Assembly: GCF_000732925.1 (NCBI RefSeq)
Contig: NZ_CP008953.1
Span: 7,371,001 to 7,435,000 of the forward strand
DNA length: 64,000 nucleotides
DNA from: Amycolatopsis japonica
GTDB lineage: Bacteria; Actinomycetota; Actinomycetes; Mycobacteriales; Pseudonocardiaceae
Direction: 5' to 3'
The notes under the pieces: model-generated
Database searches by the model: none
What the model was told of the DNA's origin: nothing
What the model saw: the letters and a program-made list of their open reading frames with translations, nothing else
Shown here: in pieces, positions 41,723 through 50,395 of the stretch
How positions within the stretch are numbered: the stretch's first letter is position 1
Layout: each line of letters begins with the position of its first letter
Position numbers and translations under genes: made by a program

Positions 41723-42814
41723 TCAGGCGGTGAGCCGCTCCACGGCCGCGTCGATCCGCTCGTCCGTCGCCGTCAAGGCGATCCGGACGTGGTTCCCGCC
41801 GGTCGGCCCGTAGAACGTGCCCGGCGCGGCGAGGATCCCGCGGCCGGCGAGCCAGTCGACCGTGTCGAGCGCGGATTCGCCGCGCGTGGACCAGAGATAC
41901 AGTCCCGCCTCGGAGTGTGAGATCTCGAAACCGCTGTCCAGCAACGCCTTCCGCAGCACCAGCCGACGGCGCGCGTAGCGTTCCCGTTGCACGGCAAGCG
42001 CTTCGTCGTCCTTCAGCGCGGCGACCATGGCCTCCTGCACCGGCCGCGGCACGATCAGCCCGGAATGCTTGCGGATCTCCAGCAGGCCGGCGACGAGCTT
42101 CGGGTCACCGGTGACGAATCCGGCGCGATAGCTCGCGAGGTTCGCGGACTTCGACAGCGAATGGACGGCCAGCAGACCGTCGAGGGAGCCGCCGTGCACG
42201 TCCGGGTGCAGGATCGACACGGGCTCGCTTTCCCAGCCCAGCGCCAGATAACACTCGTCGGACACCACGACGACGCCGCGTTCCCGCGCCCAGTCGACGA
42301 CCTTGCGCAGGTGGTCGACACCGAGCACACGCCCGGTCGGGTTGGACGGCGAGTTCAGCCACAGCATCGACGGCCGCTGCGGGCCGAGCGCGAACGTGCT
42401 GTCCGCGCGCAGCAGCGAAGCACCCGCCAGCAGCACGCCGACCTCGTAGGTCGGGTACGCCACCTCGGGGATGACGACGAGATCACCGGGGCCGAAGCCC
42501 AGTTGCCGCGGCAGCGAAGCGACCAGCTCCTTCGAGCCGATCGTCGGCAGCACGGCGGCCTCGGGAACACCCGAGATGCCGTGCCGCCGCGAAAGCGCTT
42601 CGATCGCGGCGGCCCTGAGCTCGGGGATCCCGTGCGTGGTCGGGTACCCCGGGATCTCCGACACGGACGCGAGCGCCGCGCGGATGCTCTCGGGGACCGG
42701 GTCCACCGGCGTGCCGATCGACAGGTCGACGATGCCGCCGGGATGTGCCTGGGCCTTCGCCTTGGCTTCGGCGAGGGAATCCCAGGGGAAATCGGGAAGA
42801 GCGACCCGGCTCAT
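41723..42814 (-). CDS. dapC: Succinyldiaminopimelate transaminase
   Basis: This is a 363-residue class I/II aminotransferase from ATG 42814 (ATGA overlap with the ferredoxin gene). GTPVDPVPESIRAAL and GIPELRAAAIEALSRRHG are at the N-terminus. SPSNPTGR, SDECYLALGW and the PLP lysine in SLSKSANLASYRAG follow. It matches DapC, which makes N-succinyl-LL-diaminopimelate. The ferredoxin-dapC pair is conserved in actinobacteria (Rv1177-Rv1178-like). Confidence 0.93.
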   Translation of the reverse strand: MSRVALPDFPWDSLAEAKAKAQAHPGGIVDLSIGTPVDPVPESIRAALASVSEIPGYPTTHGIPELRAAAIEALSRRHGISGVPEAAVLPTIGSKELVASLPRQLGFGPGDLVVIPEVAYPTYEVGVLLAGASLLRADSTFALGPQRPSMLWLNSPSNPTGRVLGVDHLRKVVDWARERGVVVVSDECYLALGWESEPVSILHPDVHGGSLDGLLAVHSLSKSANLASYRAGFVTGDPKLVAGLLEIRKHSGLIVPRPVQEAMVAALKDDEALAVQRERYARRRLVLRKALLDSGFEISHSEAGLYLWSTRGESALDTVDWLAGRGILAAPGTFYGPTGGNHVRIALTATDERIDAAVERLTA

Positions 42815-43131
42815 TCGCCCTGCGGGGGAAGAGCCTTGATGAAGGCGGGGTCGTGACTGGTCTTGCCGACCTTGGAGGCGCCACCGGGCGAGCCGAGTTC
42901 GTCGAAGAAGTCGACGTTGGCCTTGGTGTAGTCGTTCCACTCGTCGGGGACGTCGTCCTCGTAGTAGATCGCCTCGACGGGGCAGACCGGCTCGCAGGCA
43001 CCGCAGTCGACACATTCGTCCGGGTGGATGTACAGCATGCGGTCACCCTCGTAGATGCAATCCACGGGGCACTCGTCGATACACGCCTTGTCGAGCACGT
43101 CGACGCAGGGCTCGGCGATCACGTAGGTCAC
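42811..43131 (-). CDS. fdxA: Seven-iron ferredoxin
   Basis: This is a 106-residue protein from GTG 43131 with GGAG upstream. The cysteines are arranged for one [3Fe-4S] and one [4Fe-4S] cluster: PCVDVLDKACIDECPVDCI and ECVDCGACEPVCPVEAI. The C-terminal extension (DEWNDYTKANVDFFDELGSP) is typical of the FdxA/FdxC type. It is a cytosolic electron carrier. It is coupled to dapC by an ATGA overlap, although no electron requirement of DapC is known. Confidence 0.94.
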   Translation of the reverse strand: MTYVIAEPCVDVLDKACIDECPVDCIYEGDRMLYIHPDECVDCGACEPVCPVEAIYYEDDVPDEWNDYTKANVDFFDELGSPGGASKVGKTSHDPAFIKALPPQGE

Positions 43132-43242
43132 TGCGTACTCCTGCTTTATCTCTGCTTCACCAGTCTGCAACGGACATTACGCGCCCACGGGCGCTACCGG
43201 CCCGCTTAGGCCACCCTTATCGCCTACCCCGGGTATGGGCTT

Positions 43243-43443
43243 TCAGCGGTCCTTCCGGCGCGGCGGCGGAGTGGCCCTGCTGTCCCCGGTGATGCGGAAC
43301 TGCGGCGCGGCGGGCTTCGCCACTGCTGAGTCCTTCTCGTCCTGCTCGACGGCCTTTTCCGCGCCCAACGCCCGGTTGAAGCCGTCGGAGATCTCGCGAA
43401 CCAGGTCTTCGTTGTGCCTGTCGTCCTTGCGCGCGATGCTCAT
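43243..43443 (-). CDS. Small hypothetical protein
   Basis: This is a 66-residue protein from ATG 43443 with GGAGGG 5 bp upstream, divergent from the GNAT gene. It is charged and mostly hydrophilic (IARKDDRHNEDLVREISDGF, then AVEQDEKD and a basic PPPRRKDR tail). No known domain or membrane segment is seen. The good ribosome site and the position between conserved genes support it as real. Confidence 0.65.
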   Translation of the reverse strand: MSIARKDDRHNEDLVREISDGFNRALGAEKAVEQDEKDSAVAKPAAPQFRITGDSRATPPPRRKDR

Positions 43444-43481
43444 CGGGGTCCCTCCACTGCCTTCCTTGGCACAATCTAACC

Positions 43482-44231
43482 GTGAACAGTGCGGAAATGC
43501 TCGAGCTCACCTGTAGCCGCGCTTGGACTCCCCTGCTGGAGAGCCGGATCGGCGACTGGAGGCTCCGCTGGGCGGACGGGTTCACCGCCCGGGCCAACAG
43601 TGCCCTGGCGATCGGTGACCCGGGAAAACCGCTGCCAGACGCCCTGCGGGCGGTCTGTGACTTCGCCCACGATCATGCCATCCCCGCGGTCGTTCAGGTG
43701 ATCCAGAACACGTCTCTCGAAGACGACCTCGCCGCCTCCGGCTGGGTCCACCATGTGGAACACAAGCCCGCGCACGAGGTTCGCCTGCTCACCGGGCCGC
43801 TCTCACTCGGGACCTCGGCGGAAGCGGTGATCCTCGACGAGCCGACGTCCGGATGGTGGGAGATGACGGCGGGCAGCGCCGACCCGCCGGAGGCGCCGCG
43901 CCACGTCCTCGGCACCGGCAAGGTCGGCTTCGGGATCGTGGAGCTGGACGGTGTCACGGCCGGCGCGGTGCGCGGGGCGGTCGTCGGCGAGTGGCTGCAC
44001 ATCGCCCGTTTGGAGGTACGGCCGGAGTTCCGGCGGCGGGGGCTGGCCCGCGGGCTGATGAACGCCGTGGGCGCCTGGGGCGCCGGTCAGGGCGCGACCG
44101 GGATGCTCCTGCAGGTCGCGATGGCGAACTCCGGCGCGCTGAAGCTGTACGAAAGCCTGGGCTGTACGGAGCACCACAGATACCGCTACTGGGCCCCGGG
44201 ACCCGGCGCGTGCGAGGATCGCCCGTCGTGA
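43482..44231 (+). CDS. GNAT-family N-acetyltransferase
   Basis: This is a 249-residue protein from GTG 43482. The N-terminal half (SRIGDWRLRWADGFTARANS, ALAIGDPGKPL) is the variable domain of two-domain GNAT proteins. The C-terminal half has the acetyl-CoA loop LEVRPEFRRRGLARGLM and a closing ALKLYESLGCTEHHRYRYW. The substrate is unknown. The stop overlaps fbiA as GTGA, so it is co-translated with the F420 genes and may act in the same physiology. Confidence 0.88.
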   Translation: MNSAEMLELTCSRAWTPLLESRIGDWRLRWADGFTARANSALAIGDPGKPLPDALRAVCDFAHDHAIPAVVQVIQNTSLEDDLAASGWVHHVEHKPAHEVRLLTGPLSLGTSAEAVILDEPTSGWWEMTAGSADPPEAPRHVLGTGKVGFGIVELDGVTAGAVRGAVVGEWLHIARLEVRPEFRRRGLARGLMNAVGAWGAGQGATGMLLQVAMANSGALKLYESLGCTEHHRYRYWAPGPGACEDRPS

Positions 44232-45226
44232 AGGTCGTCATTTTGGTCGGCGGAGTGGGCGGGGCCCGCTTCCTGCTGGGGGTCAAGCAAGCACTGGGTC
44301 TGCCCGCGACCGGCTCCGCGCCGGAATCGCCGCACGAGGTGACCGCGCTGGTGAACACCGGGGACGACGTGTGGATGCACGGTCTGCGCATCTGCCCGGA
44401 CCTGGACACCTGCATGTACACCCTCGGCGGGGGGATCGACACCGAACGCGGCTGGGGCCACGCCGGTGAGACCTGGACGGTCAAGGAGGAGCTCGCCGCC
44501 TATGGCGCCGAGCCGACCTGGTTCGGCTTGGGTGACAAGGACATCGCGACGCATCTCATCCGTTCGCGGATGCTGCGCGCGGGCTATCCGCTGTCCCAGG
44601 TCACCGAGGCGTTGTGCGATCGCTGGCAGCCGGGCGTGCGCCTGCTGCCGATGTCGGACGACCGCGTCGAAACGCATGTCGTGATCGACGATCCGGAGGA
44701 TCCGGACCAGCGCAAGGCGATCCACTTCCAGGAGTGGTGGGTGCGGTACCGCTCCGAGCCGAAGGCGCATTCGATCATCGCCGTCGGCGCCGACGAGGCC
44801 AAGCCGGCGCCGGGTGTGCTCGACGCGATCGCGGCCGCCGACGTCGTGCTGTTCGCGCCGTCGAACCCGGTGGTCTCCGTGGGCACGACGCTCGGTGTCC
44901 CGGGAATCCGCGACGCGCTGCGGAAAACGCGCGCCAAGGTCGTCGGTGTCTCGCCGATCATCGGCGGGAAGGCGTTGCGCGGTATGGCCGACGCGTGCCT
45001 GAGCGCGATCGGCGTGGAGACCTCCGCCGAAGCCGTCGGGCGGCATTACGGTTCCCGCAAGGAATCCACCGACGGTGTGCTCGACGGCTGGCTGGTCGCC
45101 GAGGGCGAAACCGTCGACGTGCCGGGGGTCGCGGTCCGCGACGTACCCCTGCTGATGTCCGATGTGGACGCTACGGCCGCCATGGTGCGCGCGGCCTTCG
45201 ATCTGGCTGGAGTTCCCGTTGAGTGA
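44228..45226 (+). CDS. fbiA: 2-phospho-L-lactate transferase (CofD/FbiA), F420 synthesis
   Basis: This is a 332-residue protein from GTG 44228. The N-terminus VVILVGGVGGARFLLGVKQA, the NTGDD motif (LVNTGDDVWMHGLRICPDLD) and LGDKDIATH, SPIIGGKALRGM are CofD hallmarks. It transfers a phosphoenolpyruvyl or phospholactyl group from the activated GPP donor to Fo, making dehydro-F420-0 or F420-0. It is followed by fbiB with an 8-bp overlap. Confidence 0.94.
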   Translation: MKVVILVGGVGGARFLLGVKQALGLPATGSAPESPHEVTALVNTGDDVWMHGLRICPDLDTCMYTLGGGIDTERGWGHAGETWTVKEELAAYGAEPTWFGLGDKDIATHLIRSRMLRAGYPLSQVTEALCDRWQPGVRLLPMSDDRVETHVVIDDPEDPDQRKAIHFQEWWVRYRSEPKAHSIIAVGADEAKPAPGVLDAIAAADVVLFAPSNPVVSVGTTLGVPGIRDALRKTRAKVVGVSPIIGGKALRGMADACLSAIGVETSAEAVGRHYGSRKESTDGVLDGWLVAEGETVDVPGVAVRDVPLLMSDVDATAAMVRAAFDLAGVPVE

Positions 45227-46556
45227 CCACGCTTCGGCGAAGATCGAGATCCTCCCGGTCGAGGGCCTGCCGGAGTTCCGGCCCGGCGACGACCTGACCG
45301 GCGCGATCGTCGAGGCGGCCCCGTGGCTGCGTTCGGGCGACGTCCTGGTCGTGACGAGCAAGATCGTCTCCAAGGCCGAAGGCATGCTGATCCGCGTCCC
45401 GTCCGATCCCGAGGAGCGTGACGCCGCCCGGCGCAAGCTCGTCGAGGAGGAGTCCGTCCGCGTGATCGCGCGGATCAACCGGACGGTGATCACCGAGAAC
45501 AAACTCGGCATCGTGCAGGCGGCGTCCGGTGTGGACGCGTCGAACGTGGCCTCCGGTGAGGTCGCGCTGCTGCCGTCGGATCCGGACGCGTCCGCGCTCG
45601 CGCTGCGGAACGGGCTGCGCGAGCGGCTCGGCGTCGAGATCGCGGTCGTGGTCACCGACACGATGGGCCGCGCGTGGCGGGTCGGGCAGACCGACGCCGC
45701 GATCGGCGCGTCCGGCCTGCGGGTGCTGCATTCGTACGCGGGCGAGGTCGACGGCCAGGGCAACGAACTCGCCGTCACCGAGGTGGCGATCGCCGACGAA
45801 TTGGCCGCCGCGGCGGATCTGGTGAAGGGCAAGCTCGGCGGGACGCCGGTCGCCGTCGTGCGCGGCCTTCGGCTCACCGACGACGGCTCGACCGCCCGGA
45901 ACCTGCTCCGGCCGGTCGAGGAGGACCTGTTCCGCCTCGGTACCAACGAATCCATCGCGCAGGGCCGACGGGAAGCCGTGCTCGCGCGGCGTTCGATCCG
46001 GTCGTTCACCGACGAGCCGGTCGATCCCGAAGTGTTGCGCCGCGCGGTCGGGACGGCGCTGACGGCGCCCGCGCCGCATCACACGAAGCCGGTCCGGTTC
46101 GTGTGGCTGCGCGAGGAAGGCTTGCGCCGCAAGCTTCTCGACGCGATGAAGGCGTCGTGGCAGGCCGATCTCGAAGGCGACGACTTCACCGCCGAGCAGG
46201 TCGCGAAACGGCTCAGCCGCGGCGACATCTTGTACAACGCGCCCGAGGTCGTGGTGCCGTTCCTCGTCGCCGAGGGCGCGCACACCTACCGCGACGACCG
46301 CCGGAACGCTTGCGAACACACGATGTTCACCGTCGCCGGTGGAGCGGCCGTGCAGGGCCTGCTGGTCGCGCTCGCCGCCGAAGACCTCGGCTCGTGCTGG
46401 ATCGGGTCGACGATCTTCGCGTCCGCCATCGTGCGCGACGTCCTCGGCCTCGACGAGCGCTGGGAACCGCTCGGCGCGGTCGCAATCGGCCATCCCGCCG
46501 CCCTCCCGCCCGCGCGCGGCCCCGTCGAACCCGGTGAAGGACTTCTCGAGCTGTGA
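45219..46556 (+). CDS. fbiB: F420:gamma-glutamyl ligase with nitroreductase-like domain (FbiB)
   Basis: This is a 445-residue two-domain enzyme from TTG 45219; no other start lies near. Residues 1-245 form the CofE ligase (EILPVEGLPEFRPGDDL, VVTSKIVSKAEGM, ITENKLGIVQAASGVDASNV, DTMGRAWRVGQTD). Residues about 250-445 form an FMN-binding nitroreductase-like domain (RRSIRSFTDEPVD, CEHTMFTVAGGAAVQGLLVA, GSCWIGSTIF). In mycobacteria FbiB adds glutamates and reduces dehydro-F420-0. It overlaps both neighbours. Confidence 0.94.
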   Translation: MSDHASAKIEILPVEGLPEFRPGDDLTGAIVEAAPWLRSGDVLVVTSKIVSKAEGMLIRVPSDPEERDAARRKLVEEESVRVIARINRTVITENKLGIVQAASGVDASNVASGEVALLPSDPDASALALRNGLRERLGVEIAVVVTDTMGRAWRVGQTDAAIGASGLRVLHSYAGEVDGQGNELAVTEVAIADELAAAADLVKGKLGGTPVAVVRGLRLTDDGSTARNLLRPVEEDLFRLGTNESIAQGRREAVLARRSIRSFTDEPVDPEVLRRAVGTALTAPAPHHTKPVRFVWLREEGLRRKLLDAMKASWQADLEGDDFTAEQVAKRLSRGDILYNAPEVVVPFLVAEGAHTYRDDRRNACEHTMFTVAGGAAVQGLLVALAAEDLGSCWIGSTIFASAIVRDVLGLDERWEPLGAVAIGHPAALPPARGPVEPGEGLLEL

Positions 46557-47098
46557 CCCTGCACGACGACGTCGTGTCCACATTGTCCGGTTGGCGACCG
46601 GTGGACGCGGCCCAGGAATCCTTGCGCCAGGCCTATCTCGGCTTCCTCGCCGCGCGAGACGACGTCTGCCGTCGCGAATGCGCGGCCGGGCACATCACCG
46701 CCTCGGCCGTCCTTCTCGACGCCGACGCGGAGAACGTGCTCCTCACCCTGCATCCGCGGGTCGGACGCTGGCTGCAGCTCGGCGGGCATTGCGAACCCGG
46801 CGACGCGACGCTCGCGGACGCCGCTCTTCGTGAGGCACGCGAAGAATCCGGCATCGAAGACCTCGTGATCGACCCGGCTCCGGTGCATCTCGACGTCCAC
46901 CCGATCACGTGCTCGCTCGGCGTGCCGACCCGGCATTTCGACGTGCGTTTCGTGGTGCGCGCACCCCGCGGGGCGCAACCGGTCCAAAGCGACGAATCGG
47001 ACGATCTTCGTTGGTGGCCGGTGAATTCCCTCCCGAAAGGGTCGGAAGATCTCGCCGAACTGATGGAAGCCGCCGTGCCCGCGGCGTCCGGCCGTTAG
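46553..47098 (+). CDS. Nudix hydrolase
   Basis: This is a 181-residue protein from GTG 46553 (GTGA overlap with fbiB). The Nudix box GGHCEPGDATLADAALREAR ending EESGI is present with a one-residue shift against the canonical spacing, as in the HCEPGD subgroup. The substrate is not predictable: a nucleoside diphosphate derivative, possibly linked to the GTP-dependent F420 pathway (inference from the overlap). Confidence 0.88.
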   Translation: MTLHDDVVSTLSGWRPVDAAQESLRQAYLGFLAARDDVCRRECAAGHITASAVLLDADAENVLLTLHPRVGRWLQLGGHCEPGDATLADAALREAREESGIEDLVIDPAPVHLDVHPITCSLGVPTRHFDVRFVVRAPRGAQPVQSDESDDLRWWPVNSLPKGSEDLAELMEAAVPAASGR

Positions 47099-47125
47099 GG
47101 TGTCGGCTGACGTTCTTAAGGGGGA

Positions 47126-47758
47126 ATGATGCTGACGACGCTGACGCCATACCTGGACCGGGTCCGGGTCCACAGCAGCGGTGACGGTGAAGGCTTCGGC
47201 TGGTTTCTGCTGGTGCTGGCGATCATCGTCGTCATCATCGTGATCGTGGTGATCATCGTGAAGGTCAACCAGGCGAAGAAGCCGCCGATGACCTTCCCGC
47301 AGAACCCGAACTTCGGCGGTGGCGGCCCGGCTCCGGGCTTCCCGCCGCCGCCTCCGCCCGCCGGTGGTCCCGCCCCGCAGGGCAACTGGCAGCAGCAGCC
47401 CGGTTTCCCGCCTCCCCCTCAGCCCGGCTTCGGCCAGGCGCCCGGCTTCCCGCCGCCTCCGGCCCCGGCCCCGGCGGGTTTCGCGCCGCCGCCCGGCGCC
47501 CCGGCGCCCAGCCCGTTCGGCGCGCCCGGTATGCCTCAGCCCGGTTTCCCGCCGCCTCCTCCGCAGGCCGGGCCGCCGATCGACCCGAACGCGGACCGCA
47601 CACAGGTCGTGTCCCCGCAGCAGCAGGCGGCCGCCGACCGGACGCAGGTGGTCTCCCCCGTGAACGCCGACCGGACGCAGGTGGTGTCCGGTGACGCCAC
47701 CCAGGTCGTTCCCGGTGGCGGCGGCGACCGGACCCAGGTGGTCCCGCCCAGCCAGTAA
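47126..47758 (+). CDS. Membrane protein with Pro-rich region and five TQVV repeats
   Basis: This is a 210-residue protein with AAGGGGGA before ATG 47126. The short N-terminus precedes one strongly hydrophobic helix (FLLVLAIIVVIIVIVVIIV, about 27-45). A Pro/Gly/Gln-rich cytoplasmic region follows, then five copies of (A/G)DRTQVV(S/P) or DATQVVP at the C-terminus. The Thr-Gln-Val-Val repeats are the type of site that serine/threonine kinases phosphorylate for FHA-domain docking (inference). No family was recognised. A GntR gene follows after 21 bp. Confidence 0.78.
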   Translation: MMLTTLTPYLDRVRVHSSGDGEGFGWFLLVLAIIVVIIVIVVIIVKVNQAKKPPMTFPQNPNFGGGGPAPGFPPPPPPAGGPAPQGNWQQQPGFPPPPQPGFGQAPGFPPPPAPAPAGFAPPPGAPAPSPFGAPGMPQPGFPPPPPQAGPPIDPNADRTQVVSPQQQAAADRTQVVSPVNADRTQVVSGDATQVVPGGGGDRTQVVPPSQ

Positions 47759-47779
47759 CCCCAGCAGGGAGAAAACCGC

Positions 47780-48130
47780 ATGGTCAGGGTCGACCCGAAC
47801 TCTTCGGTCCCGCCGTTCGAGCAGGTCCGCACCGCATACGCGGAGCGGATCAACGACGGCACGCTGCCCGTCGGGGCGAAGCTGCCGACCGTGCGGAAAC
47901 TCGCCGAAGACCTCGGCATCGCCCCGAACACGGTCGCCAAGGCCTACCGCGAACTCGAAGAAGCCGGCCTCATCGAAACCCGTGGCCGGGCGGGGACGTT
48001 CGTGAGCGCGGTCGGTGACGAGAGCCGGGAGCGGGCGCGGCAGGCCGCCGCCGACTACGCCGCGCTGACCAGGAAGCTGGGGCTCGGCCGCGACGAGGCC
48101 AAGGCGATCGTCGACGCCGCGCTGGGCTAG
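47780..48130 (+). CDS. GntR-family regulator, YtrA type
   Basis: This is a 116-residue protein. The winged HTH (about 10-75) contains PPFEQVRTAYAERINDGTLP, GAKLPTVRKLAEDLGIAPNT and LIETRGRAGTFVS. The C-terminal part is only about 40 residues (two helices), as in the YtrA subfamily, which often controls transporters and lacks a ligand domain. It lies between two genes for small membrane proteins rich in Pro/Gln, which may be its targets (inference). Confidence 0.9.
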   Translation: MVRVDPNSSVPPFEQVRTAYAERINDGTLPVGAKLPTVRKLAEDLGIAPNTVAKAYRELEEAGLIETRGRAGTFVSAVGDESRERARQAAADYAALTRKLGLGRDEAKAIVDAALG

Positions 48131-48139
48131 CCTCGCGGA

Positions 48140-48331
48140 ATGGGAGTCTCCGTGTTGATGCTGCTGGTCCTCATCCTGTTCCTCGCCGGGGTCGGCGTCG
48201 GGATCTTCTTCCTGGTGAAGGCCCTCAACAAGCCGAAGCCCCCGGTGTACCCGTACCAGCAGTACCCGCAGCAGCAGCCGCAGTACCCGAGCCAGCAGCA
48301 GCCCTACCCGCCGCAGGGCTGGGGCAACTGA
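48140..48331 (+). CDS. Small single-pass membrane protein
   Basis: This is a 63-residue protein, 9 bp after the GntR stop. One hydrophobic helix (LMLLVLILFLAGVGVGIFFL) is followed by a cytoplasmic or external tail of Pro, Tyr and Gln (YPYQQYPQQQPQYPSQQQPY). It abuts the end of the converging glycosylase gene by one base. Function is unknown. Confidence 0.68.
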   Translation: MGVSVLMLLVLILFLAGVGVGIFFLVKALNKPKPPVYPYQQYPQQQPQYPSQQQPYPPQGWGN

Positions 48332-48332
48332 G

Positions 48333-49229
48333 TCACATCGCGCGGTAGTCGCGGAGTTCGATCTTCGGCCCGAACCTCGGCCGCCGGAAACCGGCCGTCG
48401 AGAGGTAGCGCACCACGCGCTGCCGCTGCGGCGAATACGGCGCCAGCACTTCCGACATCCCGGCGTCGTCGAGTTTCGTGCCGACGAGCGCGTGCCCGAC
48501 CATCGACGGGATGTTGTAGTCGCCGAAGCTGACCGCGTCCGGGTCTCCCCAGGCGCGCTGCGCGATCTCCGCCGCGGTCCACACGCCGATGCCGGGCACC
48601 TTCCGCAGCCAGGCCCGGCCTTCGACACCCTTCAGTTCGACGGCCTTCTCCAGGCGCGGCGCGACACGGGCCGCCGCGATCAGCGTCGTCCGCCGTTTCA
48701 GATCCACCCCGGCGCGATGCCATTTCCAGTCCACAATGGATCGGATGGCGACGGGCGTCGGCGGCACGCGCAACCGTGACGGCCCCGGTCCTGGCGCCGG
48801 TTCGCCGAACCAGCGGCACAGTTCGCCCCACGACCGCAGGGCCTCCGTACTGGTCACCTTCTGTTCCAGCACGGCGAGCACCAGCGCGTCCCACACCCGG
48901 CCGGTCGAGCCGAGGCGCAGTCCCGGGTTCCGGCGCCGAGCCGACGCGACGACGTCGTGGTGCGCGACGAATCCGGAGTCGTCGTCGTGCGCGCCGAGCA
49001 TCGCCGGGACTCCTTCGAGCAGCCTTTCCGCGCCGGGCCCCCAGGCCTCCGCCTCGATCTCGCCGTCCGCGCGCCGCAGCAGCGCGAGCGTGCCCGCGCC
49101 GTCCGCGGTGTTCACGGCCAGCCAGGTGACCCCGGCCTCGGTCCGGACGACGTTGGGCGAACGCGACCCACGGCTCAGCGGGCCCAGAACCGTGTCCAGG
49201 TCCAGCTCGAAGGCAGGACGGAATCGCAC
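48333..49229 (-). CDS. DNA-3-methyladenine glycosylase II-like (HhH-GPD)
   Basis: This is a 298-residue protein from GTG 49229. The N-terminal beta domain (FELDLDTVLGPLSRGSRSPN) is followed by the helix-hairpin-helix/GPD domain: AVLEQKVTSTEALRSWGEL, LRKVPGIGVWTAAEIAQRAW and the catalytic Asp in AVSFGDYNIPSMVG. It resembles AlkA-type enzymes that remove alkylated purines. With tag it is the second alkyl-base glycosylase of the window. Confidence 0.88.
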   Translation of the reverse strand: MRFRPAFELDLDTVLGPLSRGSRSPNVVRTEAGVTWLAVNTADGAGTLALLRRADGEIEAEAWGPGAERLLEGVPAMLGAHDDDSGFVAHHDVVASARRRNPGLRLGSTGRVWDALVLAVLEQKVTSTEALRSWGELCRWFGEPAPGPGPSRLRVPPTPVAIRSIVDWKWHRAGVDLKRRTTLIAAARVAPRLEKAVELKGVEGRAWLRKVPGIGVWTAAEIAQRAWGDPDAVSFGDYNIPSMVGHALVGTKLDDAGMSEVLAPYSPQRQRVVRYLSTAGFRRPRFGPKIELRDYRAM

Positions 49230-49303
49230 ACACGGAAACTACCCGGCACTCGGCTAGGGTGAGCGGGCCACCCGAACCCGTAAGCCTATGGAGGACAGCG
49301 ACG

Positions 49304-49756
49304 ATGACCGAGCGACCGGCGAAGGCCTCGATCGTCAGCGGGTACTTCAACCCGCTCCACCAGGGCCATCTCGACCTGTTCGAAGCCGCTCAGGCACGGT
49401 CGGGCTACCTGATCGTCATCGTCAACAACGATCACCAGCAGGTCCTCAAGAAGGGCAGGGTGATCCAGGTCGAGGACGTCCGGGCCCGGATCGTCCGCGC
49501 GCTGCGCATCGTCGACGACGTGTACATCGCCGTCGAGCAGGGGCCGGGCATCAACGAGTCGTTCGACCTGATCCGCGCGGCGTACCCGGACACGGAGCTC
49601 GAGTTCTGCAACGGCGGGGATCGGCGCAACGTCGACGAGCTGCCCGCCGACGAGGTCGAGGCCGGGGCCCGGAACGACATCTCGATGATCTACGGCATCG
49701 GCGGCACGGACAAGGCCGACTCCAGCACCCGGATCCTTTCGGACATGGAAGCCTGA
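49304..49756 (+). CDS. Adenylyl/cytidylyltransferase family protein
   Basis: This is a 150-residue protein from ATG 49304 with GGAGGACA upstream. The nucleotidyltransferase signature is SGYFNPLHQGHLDLFEAAQA (HxGH). Later, EFCNGGDRRN stands where an RSR/GGDR motif is expected. The size and motifs fit enzymes like glycerol-3-phosphate cytidylyltransferase or the heptose-phosphate adenylyltransferase domain. The substrate is undetermined; a role in an activated polyol or sugar for the envelope is possible. Confidence 0.86.
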   Translation: MTERPAKASIVSGYFNPLHQGHLDLFEAAQARSGYLIVIVNNDHQQVLKKGRVIQVEDVRARIVRALRIVDDVYIAVEQGPGINESFDLIRAAYPDTELEFCNGGDRRNVDELPADEVEAGARNDISMIYGIGGTDKADSSTRILSDMEA

Positions 49757-49881
49757 CACCGATATTTGTCGGACGACGTTCGCGGGTCTGCTGACGGCGG
49801 CCGCTCCTAGGGCCTACCCTAGACAACACACAGTCGGCCCTGAACCCAGAGGGCCCCAGGTCAGTCGGGAGGCCTAGGGGA

Positions 49882-50382
49882 ATGGACCCCCGTGCTCGGG
49901 CGGACGCCTTGCTCGCACGCGCTAGCGCGCGTGGAGCCTTCGTCGTGACACCGGACAACGCGACGTCTCCGATGGACTCCGCGAACACTCAGCAGATCCC
50001 CCGGTCGGTGGTCGCCGAGATCGATCGTTCGTCGGACCCGGACACGACCACTCAGCTACCGGCTTCGCTGATCGCGGAGAACGACCACCCGCTCGCGGGA
50101 CCCGAACCGACGACACGGCTGGACCTGCCGCCGGCGCGGGGCGAAGGCTCGACTCAGCCGCAGCCGTATCCCCGGCGTCCCGGCACCCCGCAGCCGACCA
50201 GACCGCTCCCGCAGGCGACGACCCCGCTCACCCGGCGGCCGCCCGCCACTCCGGTGCAGAGCCCGCTGATCGAGCAGCCGGAGCCGGAGACCGTCGAGAA
50301 CGAGGTCGGCGGCCTGGTGCCGACGGTGAAGCAGAATCCTTCGGGGCGTTCGAACCTTTCGCGCCGGCTGGACGGCATCTAG
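49882..50382 (+). CDS. Conserved actinobacterial hypothetical protein, Thr/Pro-rich
   Basis: This is a 166-residue protein with AGGGGA before the ATG. The N-terminal 40 residues (DPRARADALLARASARGAFV, VTPDNATSPMDSANT) look conserved in the order. The rest is low-complexity with repeated threonine motifs (NTQQIPRSVV, TTTQLPASLI, PTTRLDLPP) and a basic C-terminus. No membrane segment is seen. The threonine motifs resemble kinase or FHA-docking sites, as in the protein at 47126. Confidence 0.7.
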   Translation: MDPRARADALLARASARGAFVVTPDNATSPMDSANTQQIPRSVVAEIDRSSDPDTTTQLPASLIAENDHPLAGPEPTTRLDLPPARGEGSTQPQPYPRRPGTPQPTRPLPQATTPLTRRPPATPVQSPLIEQPEPETVENEVGGLVPTVKQNPSGRSNLSRRLDGI

Positions 50383-50395
50383 CCCCCACGCGCGC

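Noticed and set aside
46286..48628. 780-codon minus-strand frame over fbiB, the nudix gene and the TQVV protein
   Set aside because: It crosses several well-supported genes and has repetitive Arg/Gly translation; a GC-content artefact.
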